Of a DNA stretch of 64,000 nucleotides, positions 44,774 to 53,903 are shown in pieces; the stretch's first letter is position 1, and each line of letters starts with the position of its first letter. The stretch is from positions 23,250,001-23,314,000 of the forward strand of contig CM060733.1 of assembly GCA_030704615.1 (NCBI GenBank), read 5' to 3'. Source of the DNA: Takakia lepidozioides (taxonomy: Eukaryota; Streptophyta; Takakiopsida; Takakiales; Takakiaceae). The position numbers and the translations under genes are program-made. Under the pieces are notes generated by a model. The model had not been told where the DNA came from and did not search any database. It saw nothing but the letters and a program-made list of their open reading frames with translations.

Positions 44774-44932
44774 GGAGGGGCCGCGCAAGCGCGAGCCCCC
44801 GCTCCCACAAATTACGACGTGCATGCCCCCCGTAGGGAGATGCTAGGGTCACCCGCTCCGAAGTGCAATGGAGCAGGCTTTCCTAGGCCATCGACCTTAA
44901 GGATCATCGATTGACCCCGCCCAGGTAAGTAT
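44774..44932 (-). ncRNA. U1: U1 spliceosomal snRNA gene
   Basis: Read on the minus strand from 44932 it begins ATACTTACCTGG, the U1 5' end that pairs with 5' splice sites. Stem-loop I follows, then GGCCTAGG. Stem-loop II has the loop CATTGCAC (the U1A-binding loop) closed by GCTC/GAGC. Next are the Sm site AATTTGTGG and a strong GC-rich 3' hairpin (GGGGGCTCGCGC, GCGCGGCCCC). The length of about 159 nt is right for plant U1. Stem-loop I has the loop GATCCTTAAGG where U1-70K normally binds GATCA.GAAGG, so this may be a variant copy. U1 recognises introns at the first step of spliceosome assembly. Confidence 0.92.
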
Positions 44933-44954
44933 GAATGGAAGTGCAGCGAGCTGG

Positions 44955-44999
44955 TTTATATACCCAATTCTGAGAAGTTTCGGGCAATCGATATGGGAT
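44955..44999 (-). promoter_or_regulatory. Plant snRNA promoter: USE and TATA box for U1
   Basis: On the minus strand ATCCCATATCG (44999-44989) matches the plant upstream sequence element RTCCCACATCG with one mismatch. GTATATAAA (44963-44955) lies 24-32 bases upstream of the U1 start. Twenty-five bases separate the two elements. This element pair is the known core promoter of plant snRNA genes. Confidence 0.8.
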
Positions 45000-45147
45000 A
45001 ATTCAATGGAGCATAGCCGTCAAAGCTATGAAGCCCTAGGCATCCATTTGGTTCCTAATGTCATCCGTCCGTTTATGTGCGTTTGAATTATCTCCACGAA
45101 TACTGTGTTGTTGTAGTGTGGGAGGAAGGAAGGAGGGAAGGAGGGAG

Positions 45148-46398
45148 ATGGAGGAGATGGAGGGTGCAGGAACGGGGAGGGGTAGAGAGGAAGACAAAGA
45201 CTGGATCGTTGTGCGATCTCGGAAAGGGAAGGCTCGGTCTGGATTCGTCCTGCAAGGTAATCAGAATTTGCAGTCCTCCTGTTGTCCTGGGAGCTCTCAT
45301 CATGCTTTCGGTGCCTTGCGAGGTAGAAAGCATCGGGAGGCCAACGGTGAGCACGGAGTTAGAAGTAGCTGGATTGACCAGCAAAGATGGTTGAAATACG
45401 GAAACGACAGCTCCAGCGCGCCTCTGGGTGACACGGGAGAGCGGGAGGAGGAGGAAGTAGAAAAGCTGGTGCTGAAGGTGCGAAGAACTATGGAAAAAGT
45501 CCAGCAATCGGGTTTCTTTAAAACGTTCGTGAAACAGCTGCGGGATTTAGGGCTTTTGGAGACCTTGAGTAAGAAAGCAACTGGATCAGTGAATTGTGAG
45601 CTTCTTGGAGGGCCCCCGTTGAATAGACTAGAAGAGGGGGAAGAGGCATTTACAACACCCGAGGGAGAAGATGTCCTGTGGGCAAGAGAATGTCAGAATT
45701 CACATTTGGGATGGAGAAGAGAGACAGAGCTGATGAATGGTAGCTCAGAGAGTGCTTCGGAACCCTTGGAATCCAAAGTTGAGCCAGTGACAGAATCGAA
45801 TGTTAGAGATGATGAAGTAAGACCGGAGACTTGCGGGGGGGCTAAAACAGAGGCGGATCCCACCGACGGGAATCTGAGACAAGAGAGGGACATTGAACTA
45901 GTAGTATATGGGGTTGGCAGCATTGCTGACAGCGATGTGTCGCGTTGCCAATTATCCCTTGCGATTCTTCTCAAGCACACTTTCCAACCATTTATTAGAG
46001 AGGTTATTGTGTATGATCCGGTTCTTTCTTCCTCAGAGTGCAGTGCTGTTAGAGTCCTGGGATGTTCGCCATTGTCTCTTGATGAGCAGGGAAGGAGACG
46101 CGCCCAGGCTCCCACTTTGTTCTACATGCCCCACTGCGAAGTGGGACTCTATGACAACGTATTGCAAGCGAATCTGAACCCTTGGTGCCTTGGTCAACTA
46201 GCGATTCTTGGGAACAGTTTTCAGAGGTATCAGGAAAGGTGGTCTGTCTTTCCGAATCCAAAAGTTTTTCGGCCGGATTGTCTGCTGGAGCTGCAGATGC
46301 ATGTGGTGGAACACACGGTGGATGCAGAATCGTTTCCTCTCCCGTCAGCCTTCAACGATATGAGTTTACATTTGTTTCCCTATTGCAGTCCATTATAA
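45148..46398 (+). CDS. SRR1: SRR1 (SENSITIVITY TO RED LIGHT REDUCED 1) homologue
   Basis: Single open frame of about 416 residues from the ATG at 45148; the frame is open further upstream but that part is low-quality and unlike the family. The N-terminus has DKDWIVVRSRKGKARSGF, as in SRR1 proteins (DWTVV.PR.G). The SRR1-like domain is C-terminal: ELVVYGVGSIADSDVSRCQL, VYDPVLSSSECSAVRVLGCS, LFYMPHCEVGLYDNVLQANL, LAILGNSFQRYQE and the end AFNDMSLHLF. In Arabidopsis SRR1 acts in phytochrome B signalling and the circadian clock; related proteins exist in fungi and animals. A long acidic, low-complexity linker separates the two parts. It is divergent from the U1 gene, whose promoter lies about 150 bp upstream. 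Confidence 0.9.
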   Translation: MEEMEGAGTGRGREEDKDWIVVRSRKGKARSGFVLQGNQNLQSSCCPGSSHHAFGALRGRKHREANGEHGVRSSWIDQQRWLKYGNDSSSAPLGDTGEREEEEVEKLVLKVRRTMEKVQQSGFFKTFVKQLRDLGLLETLSKKATGSVNCELLGGPPLNRLEEGEEAFTTPEGEDVLWARECQNSHLGWRRETELMNGSSESASEPLESKVEPVTESNVRDDEVRPETCGGAKTEADPTDGNLRQERDIELVVYGVGSIADSDVSRCQLSLAILLKHTFQPFIREVIVYDPVLSSSECSAVRVLGCSPLSLDEQGRRRAQAPTLFYMPHCEVGLYDNVLQANLNPWCLGQLAILGNSFQRYQERWSVFPNPKVFRPDCLLELQMHVVEHTVDAESFPLPSAFNDMSLHLFPYCSPL

Positions 46399-46437
46399 TC
46401 ATCTTCCGTCTTCCTTTTCTCTCTACCCTTGGTCAAT

Positions 46438-46605
46438 AAGCAGCTTGCGTTTGAGACAGAGTTGGGGCAAATTGAGCAGCTGGGACTTTGCCAAGCTGGA
46501 TACCCATGTCACCTCTGCAACCTCACCTGCCAATCTGGCTACGCCCTTCTGTTTTGGGCTCTGGCAGGAGTTCTTCTCAGCTTCTTGACAGGGGTGGATT
46601 AACAG
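46438..46605 (+). other. Possible short exon or peptide downstream of SRR1
   Basis: After the SRR1 stop, in the same frame, QLAFETELGQIEQLGLCQAG, YPCHLCNLTCQSGYALLFWA and LAGVLLSFLTGVD precede a stop. The CHLC..TC pattern followed by a hydrophobic stretch looks protein-like, but there is no start codon and no clear splice partner. It may be chance. Confidence 0.25.
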
Positions 46606-46794
46606 GTATGATAAGGCGAGCCTCTCTTCAGTTACTATGGGGAAAGGAGTTTGTTAAGTTTAGGGTTTTGTCACCACAACCTGCATAATGGTGTCTTATG
46701 GAACGGATTTATCCCCCATTTACTTACATGGATGACAATTTTGCAGTCTTAGAAATAGCAGAAAATTGATTGTGTTCAATATATGATCTCATGG

Positions 46795-46880
46795 AATATC
46801 ATGAGCACAGGATATGCTTAGCATAGGTGTGGTAGGGATGCTTTGGAGACCGGTGAGCAAATAATATGGGAAGGTCACTT
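46795..46880 (+). pseudogene. Short PPR relic
   Basis: Plus-strand sequence reads MSTGYA, stop, HRCGRDALETGEQIIWEG, which aligns with IAGYAQHGCGREALETYEQMM of the cluster 28 kb away. It is about 28 codons of the same family, isolated and with a stop. Confidence 0.65.
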
Positions 46881-46899
46881 GTGGGGACAGATGACTGCA

Positions 46900-48840
46900 T
46901 AAACTTATCGGAGAAAACTATTGACCCTGCAAAGTGAGGAAATCCGCGTTGAGCTGAAGGGGGTATATGGACCAGGGATGTGTCTGACATTTTGCGTTAA
47001 ATGACTTACAGGAGGACAGAAAGCTTTGCTACCGGGGCCAGAAGCTAATCATAGCTGATCAGCATGCCTCTCTCTGCATCATGAAGAACCTTCGTCTGGC
47101 ATATGGCTAAGCAATTGCTGAAGGGATGCCAACCACTGTCGCCACTCCCAACATGGAGTTTGTTGTCCTTGGGATTACTGGTGAATAAGAGGTACAAATT
47201 GGGTTGCTTCAAATGGGAGGATGGATTTATCACAATTCATCCTCGTTTTGTAGCAAAAAGCAGTGAAGTAGATTTGTGTTCTTGAATGCTAAAGCGACTA
47301 CTGCAGTTGCTGTGACTGTGCATGGTGATGGTGACAATTCAAGTGACTGGGGGCTTGAACTGAACAATGGAAAATATTGCAGAAGACTTGTTAACAGTTT
47401 CATTAGTACAGCAAAATGCAGCACAGAAAATGCTAATTAGTGGATCTCGACAGATCCAAAGACTCGGTGTGAGTGGTTTTCTGTGGTGGGCGAGGGATGT
47501 CAAGTATCTTGGTATGTGTTGACACCCTTCTGCTACAGGAGTTTGAGTATCCTTTAGTTTGATGACGACACTGTGGTGTTTAGTCCGCAAGCTTGCGTTT
47601 TCAGCTCCACAAATTACGGCATGTGCTAGGCTCTTGCTAGTTCAAGAGTCAGCTTATTATTGGGTCGAGGTTTGGATAGTTGTGGGGTTGACCATCATTT
47701 ATGCATATCACAGTGACAGTTGGAGTGCTGGCTAATAGTGTGTTCTGGTGTGCTTGTGTTGTGAGTGGAATCTTGGCACCAGATTTTGCCCCATAGCAAA
47801 GTCATGCATTGCGACTACATCCTTACAAGAATATCACAGGAAAGGGGAATCAACCCTGGAGTACGAATCGAGCTTCGCATACCACAATGATAGAAGCCAA
47901 GTCTGTGGTGAAAATTAGTAGTGATTATCAGGACCAGAATTCGGTTCGTCCTTGTCATGAACTGTTGATTGTTAGCCTGCAACACCCTACTCTCACGATC
48001 TCACTTGCACTCAAGCACTTGCACTTACACTCAGCATCTCCCCTTGTCATACTCCCATCTCAAGGGCACCTTCAACCTCTCTGCTCACAGGGCACCAGTA
48101 TATAATGTACATGTGACGACAAATGCACTGGCTTCAATAGTCGTACAACCCGAGACAGCCTCATACCCCAGGCTTTGGCTCTATCCACGTCTTTTTTAAG
48201 CTGTCATTGACTAAATAACTGTCATGTGGAAGTGGCCGCAAATGTAGTGGTTATGGAGATGATAGAGAGCACAGGCCTCAGGAGCTGAAGGCAAGGAAGC
48301 AGTGTATTGAAACTGCTACATGGTTTGAGCTTTCTTGCCGAACAAGAGCACACAAAAAGCTGTTGGGTAACCACAAATTGAGTGAGACACTAGTTGCACA
48401 AAGGTTGGTAGGGTAACAGGTAACTGGTCCCGGTGAAAGGAGACTTAAATTATACTCCAAATGACAATTGTCCATCCTCTTTAATGAGAATGGGCCATCA
48501 ACTCCTGCACCATTAGTACTCTCAAGAATAATTCACCATACACAGAATTGTATTGGTCCATCACCTTTCGTAGACGACTGCATTCCACACTTTAGTTTCA
48601 GGCTAGGATTGGCATACCTTGCCATCCCCTTTGCTGTGAAGATGGATTAGACTAAAATTATCCTGCCAAACTATGGATCTAACTGGGGTCAGACCAGGGC
48701 ACAAATGTACAGCTTGAGGTCATCAACCCATGTTCTCCTTTGGGCCCTACCATCAGCAAGTGTTCAATTGTGAGGCATAAATTAATAGATCCATAATAAT
48801 AATTCATAAATTAATCAGGATTGTTGAGAAAGAAAGTCTA
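46900..48840. other. Intergenic, no gene supported
   Basis: Many short frames on both strands, none with recognisable motifs. It contains the 3' flanks of SRR1 and of VTE4. Confidence 0.4.
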
Positions 48841-48848
48841 CAGGTAGC

Positions 48849-51800
48849 TCATAAAGGTTTGCGGCAGGTGATGATGGCAAACTTGATAAGCCCCATCTGG
48901 TAGCCCTGCACCATGTGAGCCATTGCAAAAGCTCCACGTAGTGTTGTCCACCCTACGATACCAGCCAGAATCAACACGTCAAGTCCACATGCCAGTATAA
49001 AAAGCATCACATGGGCTGGGGAGAGAATTGCCATCCTAGCTAGAGGCTAGCACCAGTGGAGCACTTTTTCTTTTGTCGCATTGTTGGATCCACACAAATG
49101 TAGGCAGATACACTGCCGCCTGGAGTTGCTGTGAGAGAGATGCCTGGTTTTTGATACACAATGGGGTCACATTCACCATGAAAGGCAGATCATTAGTAAG
49201 GCACTCAGAACAGTCATTGGTAATCCGATATGAAATTGTGAGGTAAGTTACCTGACTTTGCAAGGCCTGCCAAGCCTTTCAAGCTCAAGGCAGATTGCAC
49301 CACAGCTGGCCAAAATAAGGTCACGTATTCTGACCAATCATCACATCTGATATCCTGTTACAGATCCGGAGTACAGATCAGTATTTGTCATCTCAAATCT
49401 GTTCAGAGACCAGCCGTGACTCGTGCACTCCCAATGGTGGTTGTCGTTCAGGTGCGATCACTAGCAGCAAGAGAATCCATCGAATAGTCAGAAACTGCTG
49501 TAAGGTTATGTGTGCCACATGGTGCTAACCCAAACCCAAGTTACAAGACAATGCCATTTCTTGATCCCAATAAATTCATCTCGCATGCCAGCCAGGCTTA
49601 AAAACCAAAATATTGAAGCGATTCAGTTGTTTCTGACCTCCAGTGACAGCCCCTTTGCCAGTTTCACATAGTCAGATGGGGAGCACCACGCAGGCAAATA
49701 ATAAACATCACAAATCTTGTCCAGAAGCTCCTGCAGTACAAACAAGAGGTGTTGTTCAGGATACTTTGAATACAATAACCTTTTTAATCCTAGAATAAAA
49801 AACACAATCCTTGGCAATGTTGCTCCGACTGTGATCATAGCTGGAGACAAAATCTACATACAGACAGACAAAGAGACAAAATAACAGGTAGGGACTATTC
49901 TTATCATCCTTTACCTACAGAGCCTTTCAAAGCACCTACATGAACCAAAGTTGACATAAAACATAAATTTACAGATAATTTGACCACATCATATGCTTGA
50001 GCAGATAAAATCCTCAATCCATTCGAGAGAGGTTGCAAGTTACGGGGTGGAGCAGAAAGATGATTCAAAATGTACATTGAATTTCTCTATATTCAGAGAA
50101 AGGGAGCTAGCAGCAGGCCTTAGTCAAGAACATTTCATACTCTGAAGTAGACCAATGCACAGGGGAAGTAAAGACTAAATACCATACTTCCATATCCTCA
50201 CTATGTTGACCTGAATCCACAAGAGCAGAGAGTACACAATACCTGCTCCTCAGGTTTGAGGGACGTCTCACCCAGTTGGAGATCCCGATGACACCATGTC
50301 ACTATTATAATCCGACCGCCAGGTGCGGCCACGCGCGCTAGCTCTGACACAAACTTTACACCATCACACGTACAACTCTTAGCACTTCATAACTATGGTC
50401 AAGCTTTCAAGTTGGTCTCCATATTTGAGCATGGCTCTGTCCACCAATGGAATCTTGCAACAAATGCCTAAGTCTGTTGAAATACCCTGGAGCAGCCTTT
50501 GACAGTCCTTCCAGGAGCGAATAACATTTTGTCACAAAAAACTCTATACAAGGACAAATGCTGGGTGGATGGAAGACGGGTAGTCTTGTCATGTTGCCGA
50601 GAGTTAAATCGACAAAAAATCTTTCAAAGGGGAGCAGATTTAAACGAAATTGTGACATCTGGAGAGACAGAAGATTGACAAATGACAGGACTTGGTAACT
50701 CTTTCTGAAAGAGACACAAGCGTAGGTCATTTTCCAATGCAGAAAATCCTTAAAGCGATCGCGCAGGAGAGTTGATTCAGAAAATTGTGTAGCATCTGAA
50801 GCACTAAGGGAGTAATCAACACTTGTATCAAATTTTGTTCATGTCTTCAAAGGCAACGAGTTTTAATAGGACTTTGAGTTTCAAAATCTTCTTTACTTCA
50901 TGATCTTACCTTCTTCTTGTCAGGCATGTGCTCTCCACTCTCCATCGACCAGACCAGATCAAACGCACCACTAGCAAATGGCTGGTGCAAAGCATCTGCA
51001 ACCTGGAAAGTCACCTGTCTCCCCAGACAAAGAGAAGCAAACAGTGTGAATTGTAAAGCTGTATTCATCTCATTTCCATGTTTCTACAGGTATCATTGTG
51101 ACTTAGGCATTGTAAGAAGCTCACCGAATACAGAACAAGCTGCTTCAATCAAGCAGCGTTTATCCTGGCATGATGAAGACAACACCTCAATACGGTCTGG
51201 GAGTGATCTAGGAAGGAGGCTCTCAAGGTATCTAGCACAAAAACTGCTCCCTCTATCTTCCCTCATTCCTGATATTCTAGACATCTGACGAGAAACCATA
51301 AAGTAGGGCACTCCAAAGACACAGCATGGGCTTAAAAAGCAGCTGAAGACAACAGTGATTGCTTACTTAGCCTGTGCTACATACCAGATCTTCTAATCCT
51401 TGGGAAACGGTGATATCCGTGGCTCTCTGGGCTTGGACGGGGCTCAGTGTAATCGCATTCACTTTAGCCTTGTACTTGCGTGCCAAGTAACGGGCACTGC
51501 CACCAATCCCGCAGCCAACATCAACGACAGTGCGAGGTTTTTCTTTGTCGCTTTCTGTGTCATGAAGAAAAAAACTTTTGGTCATTTTCTTTTTGTCTGT
51601 TCCACTTCTAGTTTCGTTTCTTGAGACGATGGAGGCCTTAGATTGATGTTTTCAGCTGAGGCGACTTTCTAAACAGCGTAGCTGGTAATCCTCGACATCC
51701 AATTCTTTGGCAGACCTTTCGCCTTGACCTTAAAACCGGGCAGCGCCGAGTCTAAGCCCTAGAGATCCAAAATTTAGGCAATCCCGACACTTTAAACAGC

Positions 51801-52253
51801 TGGATGTTAGTTTCTGTGGAATTTCGCAACGACACAACCAGGTGAAAGGAAATTCACCGAACTCCGGGCACAAGTACCAGGAACATTGGCGTACTGAAGA
51901 GTGTTTTCAATCATCTTGATCTGAGCAAGCCGGTGGTCGACATCAGTCGTGCCGGCGTCAGGTTCATAATATCCATGGTGCATATGCTCTCCCCACATGT
52001 CTTCCCACACTCCAGAAGAAGAATCATAGAATTTCGCAATCCCTTCATTGAGCTCTGGCACAGTGCGCTGTGCGGCATTGCAAACGCACAACTTTCTGCA
52101 GGATAAATTCGCAGATGTCCAAGGCTTGCGGGCCGCAGGAAAAATGCTCGAGACTGCTACCTGCGGGGATGGAGAGAAAGAATCGCAGCGAACAAGTGCC
52201 ACAGCAGCGTGCAGAGAAGCAATCTGCGAGCCTGCCCAGCACGCCGTGGCCAT
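48849..52253 (-). CDS. VTE4: Gamma-tocopherol methyltransferase (7 exons)
   Basis: Exons in transcription order: 52253-51878, 51554-51385, 51014-50910, 50353-50243, 49730-49638, 49354-49252, 48952-48849. They total 1062 bp (353 residues), all GT/AG and phase-consistent. The start MATACWAGSQIASLHAAVAL gives a Ser/Ala-rich plastid transit peptide; an upstream in-frame ATG at 52379 is less likely. Next come KFYDSSSGVWEDMWGEHMHH, the SAM-binding motif I TVVDVGCGIGGSARYLARKY and ITLSPVQAQRA. The rest reads DLVWSMESGEHMPDKKK, PGGRIIIVTWCHRDL, YYLPAWCSPSDYVKL, DWSEYVTLFWPAVVQSAL and GLIKFAIITCRKPL. It methylates gamma- to alpha-tocopherol with S-adenosylmethionine, the last step of vitamin E synthesis, in the plastid envelope. 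Confidence 0.95.
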
Positions 52254-53054
52254 CGCAGCAGATTGCTCTCCCTCTCCTCTCTCGTTGCAGAAAGCATAAG
52301 TAAACACGATGGTAACAAATTCTGTTAGGGGATCGATCGATCGACGAAGCATATTCCACGTGGATGCAACATTTGCCACACCCTTACCACGTGGTCATGT
52401 GCATACCAACTGATCGGACTGTGTTTGTTTTCGAAAGGATCACACGGGTAGGCTGTTGAAACAATCACCAGACGCTGCCATTCGTGCAATCGTTTCCAGG
52501 ACATGAACTGAAGAATTTCGTGACCTCGGATCGCCCGAAGATCGACAATCAAGCTCGGGGCTTTTGCAGATTATCGAACAGTAGAGGACTTGAAATTATA
52601 TTTCAGGACACGAGTGACAATTCTTGCAAGAAAATTCTTTGTAAAAACTTGGAGAATCTGACTTCAGAAAAACTTTGTAGATGCTCAAGTACATCCAAAT
52701 GTCAACAGGTCTAGCAAGCATGTATGATTCAATCGACTTCTCCTCCTGCCATTGCTACCTAGTCTGCTTGAGTTCTGCTTTTTTGAGATTTCTGAAAACT
52801 TATAGATGCTGAGACAAATTTGTACACTTGCAAATCCGTTGCCTAGGCAATGATATGAACATCAGCCGGGAGAGCAACAACCTCGCAACGACCAGCAGTA
52901 AAGTACTGTACCTAGGAGCTCATGATCTGTGTCCGACACTACGGACCACATGAGAAAATAGAAAAACCAAGGCGCACTTCGAGACCAACTTGAGATTGAA
53001 ATTCTGGTTGAGCTCGTTTGAAGTGCACGCAATTATATCCTTCAAAATATCTAC
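52254..53054. other. VTE4 upstream / FLA downstream region
   Basis: No gene seen. By position it holds the VTE4 promoter and, on the same strand, the 3' end of that upstream neighbour (FLA). A short palindromic GATCGATCGATCGA lies at about 52331. Confidence 0.4.
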
Positions 53055-53903
53055 TCACGAGTCAACCAGGAATCGAGATATGAAACTGACAGCAGCAATC
53101 CCAGCTACTACGTTGAAGAAGGAAACACCATGCATTGAGGCTCCGCTTGGCGGCGCGGGTGGTATGCCTGAACTCGGGCCTGGCGGCTCTAGAGGGACAA
53201 CCGATTCAGGTGTTGGTGCAGGACCTGGTGAAGCGCCGCTGACCGGTGGCCGGATGGAGGGTGTGGGGGCTGGAGATTTGGTGGGAGTCGGCGCGATGGA
53301 GGGTCTCGGGGCTGGAGAAGGAGCAGGAGCAGGGGGTGGTGGTGCAACGCCGCTACCATACAGTGTGCTGTTGAGCACTCCACTGATGGCATGACACGAG
53401 ACCAAGGTAGTGTTGCATATGTCTTTTTTGATGATGCGTACGTTGTCCACCGTGTAGTGCGTAGTGCTGTTGCTCGTCACGATGATATACCCGCCACTAC
53501 CAAGCAAAGTAGGCAGATCACTGCCCACAGGGAGCTCAGTGAGAGCCGTGAAATTGTACTGCTTTGTTGCGACATGATACTCCACCAACTGTGTCATATT
53601 GGATACGCTGGGAAGGGCAGCATTTATCGCCGAGTCGTCAGGTGCAAAAATGGTGATTCCAGACGCAGGCACTGTCAAACTGGCAGCCGCGCTTGTCGCC
53701 TCTGTTTGGAGAATGGCTGCAAAAGTACCTAATCCGTGAGACCGCAAAGAATTCAGGACATCCTGTATCTCAGTTTGTGATACTACAGCTGCAGCCGGAT
53801 TGAGTAGTGAAGCTGAAAAGACCAGAAATATAATTAGTACCAGCTGTTTCAGAAAAGTGAGATCATGGCCGACACCATGTCTGCCATTCAAACCTGCAGC
53901 CAT
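53055..53903 (-). CDS. Fasciclin-like arabinogalactan protein, one fasciclin domain
   Basis: Single-exon frame of 282 residues. A signal peptide with core LVLIIFLVFSASLL lies at about residues 20-40. One fasciclin domain follows at about 45-175, with SGITIFAPDDSAINAAL (the H1 motif), LVEYHV, and a second conserved box near IIVTSNSTTHYTVDNVRII. At least five N-glycosylation sites are visible (NMT, NFT, NST, NTT, NST). A Pro/Ala/Ser region (APAPSPAPRPSIAPTPT and on) should be hydroxylated and carry arabinogalactan. The hydrophobic C-terminus (FFNVVAGIAAVSFI) suits GPI-anchor addition. Such proteins sit at the plasma membrane and cell wall and affect adhesion and wall structure. The subgroup cannot be assigned by eye. 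Confidence 0.9.
   Translation of the reverse strand: MAAGLNGRHGVGHDLTFLKQLVLIIFLVFSASLLNPAAAVVSQTEIQDVLNSLRSHGLGTFAAILQTEATSAAASLTVPASGITIFAPDDSAINAALPSVSNMTQLVEYHVATKQYNFTALTELPVGSDLPTLLGSGGYIIVTSNSTTHYTVDNVRIIKKDICNTTLVSCHAISGVLNSTLYGSGVAPPPPAPAPSPAPRPSIAPTPTKSPAPTPSIRPPVSGASPGPAPTPESVVPLEPPGPSSGIPPAPPSGASMHGVSFFNVVAGIAAVSFISRFLVDS

Noticed and set aside
50407-50730. 107-codon minus-strand frame
   Set aside because: Lies inside a VTE4 intron between two well-supported exons; no similarity.
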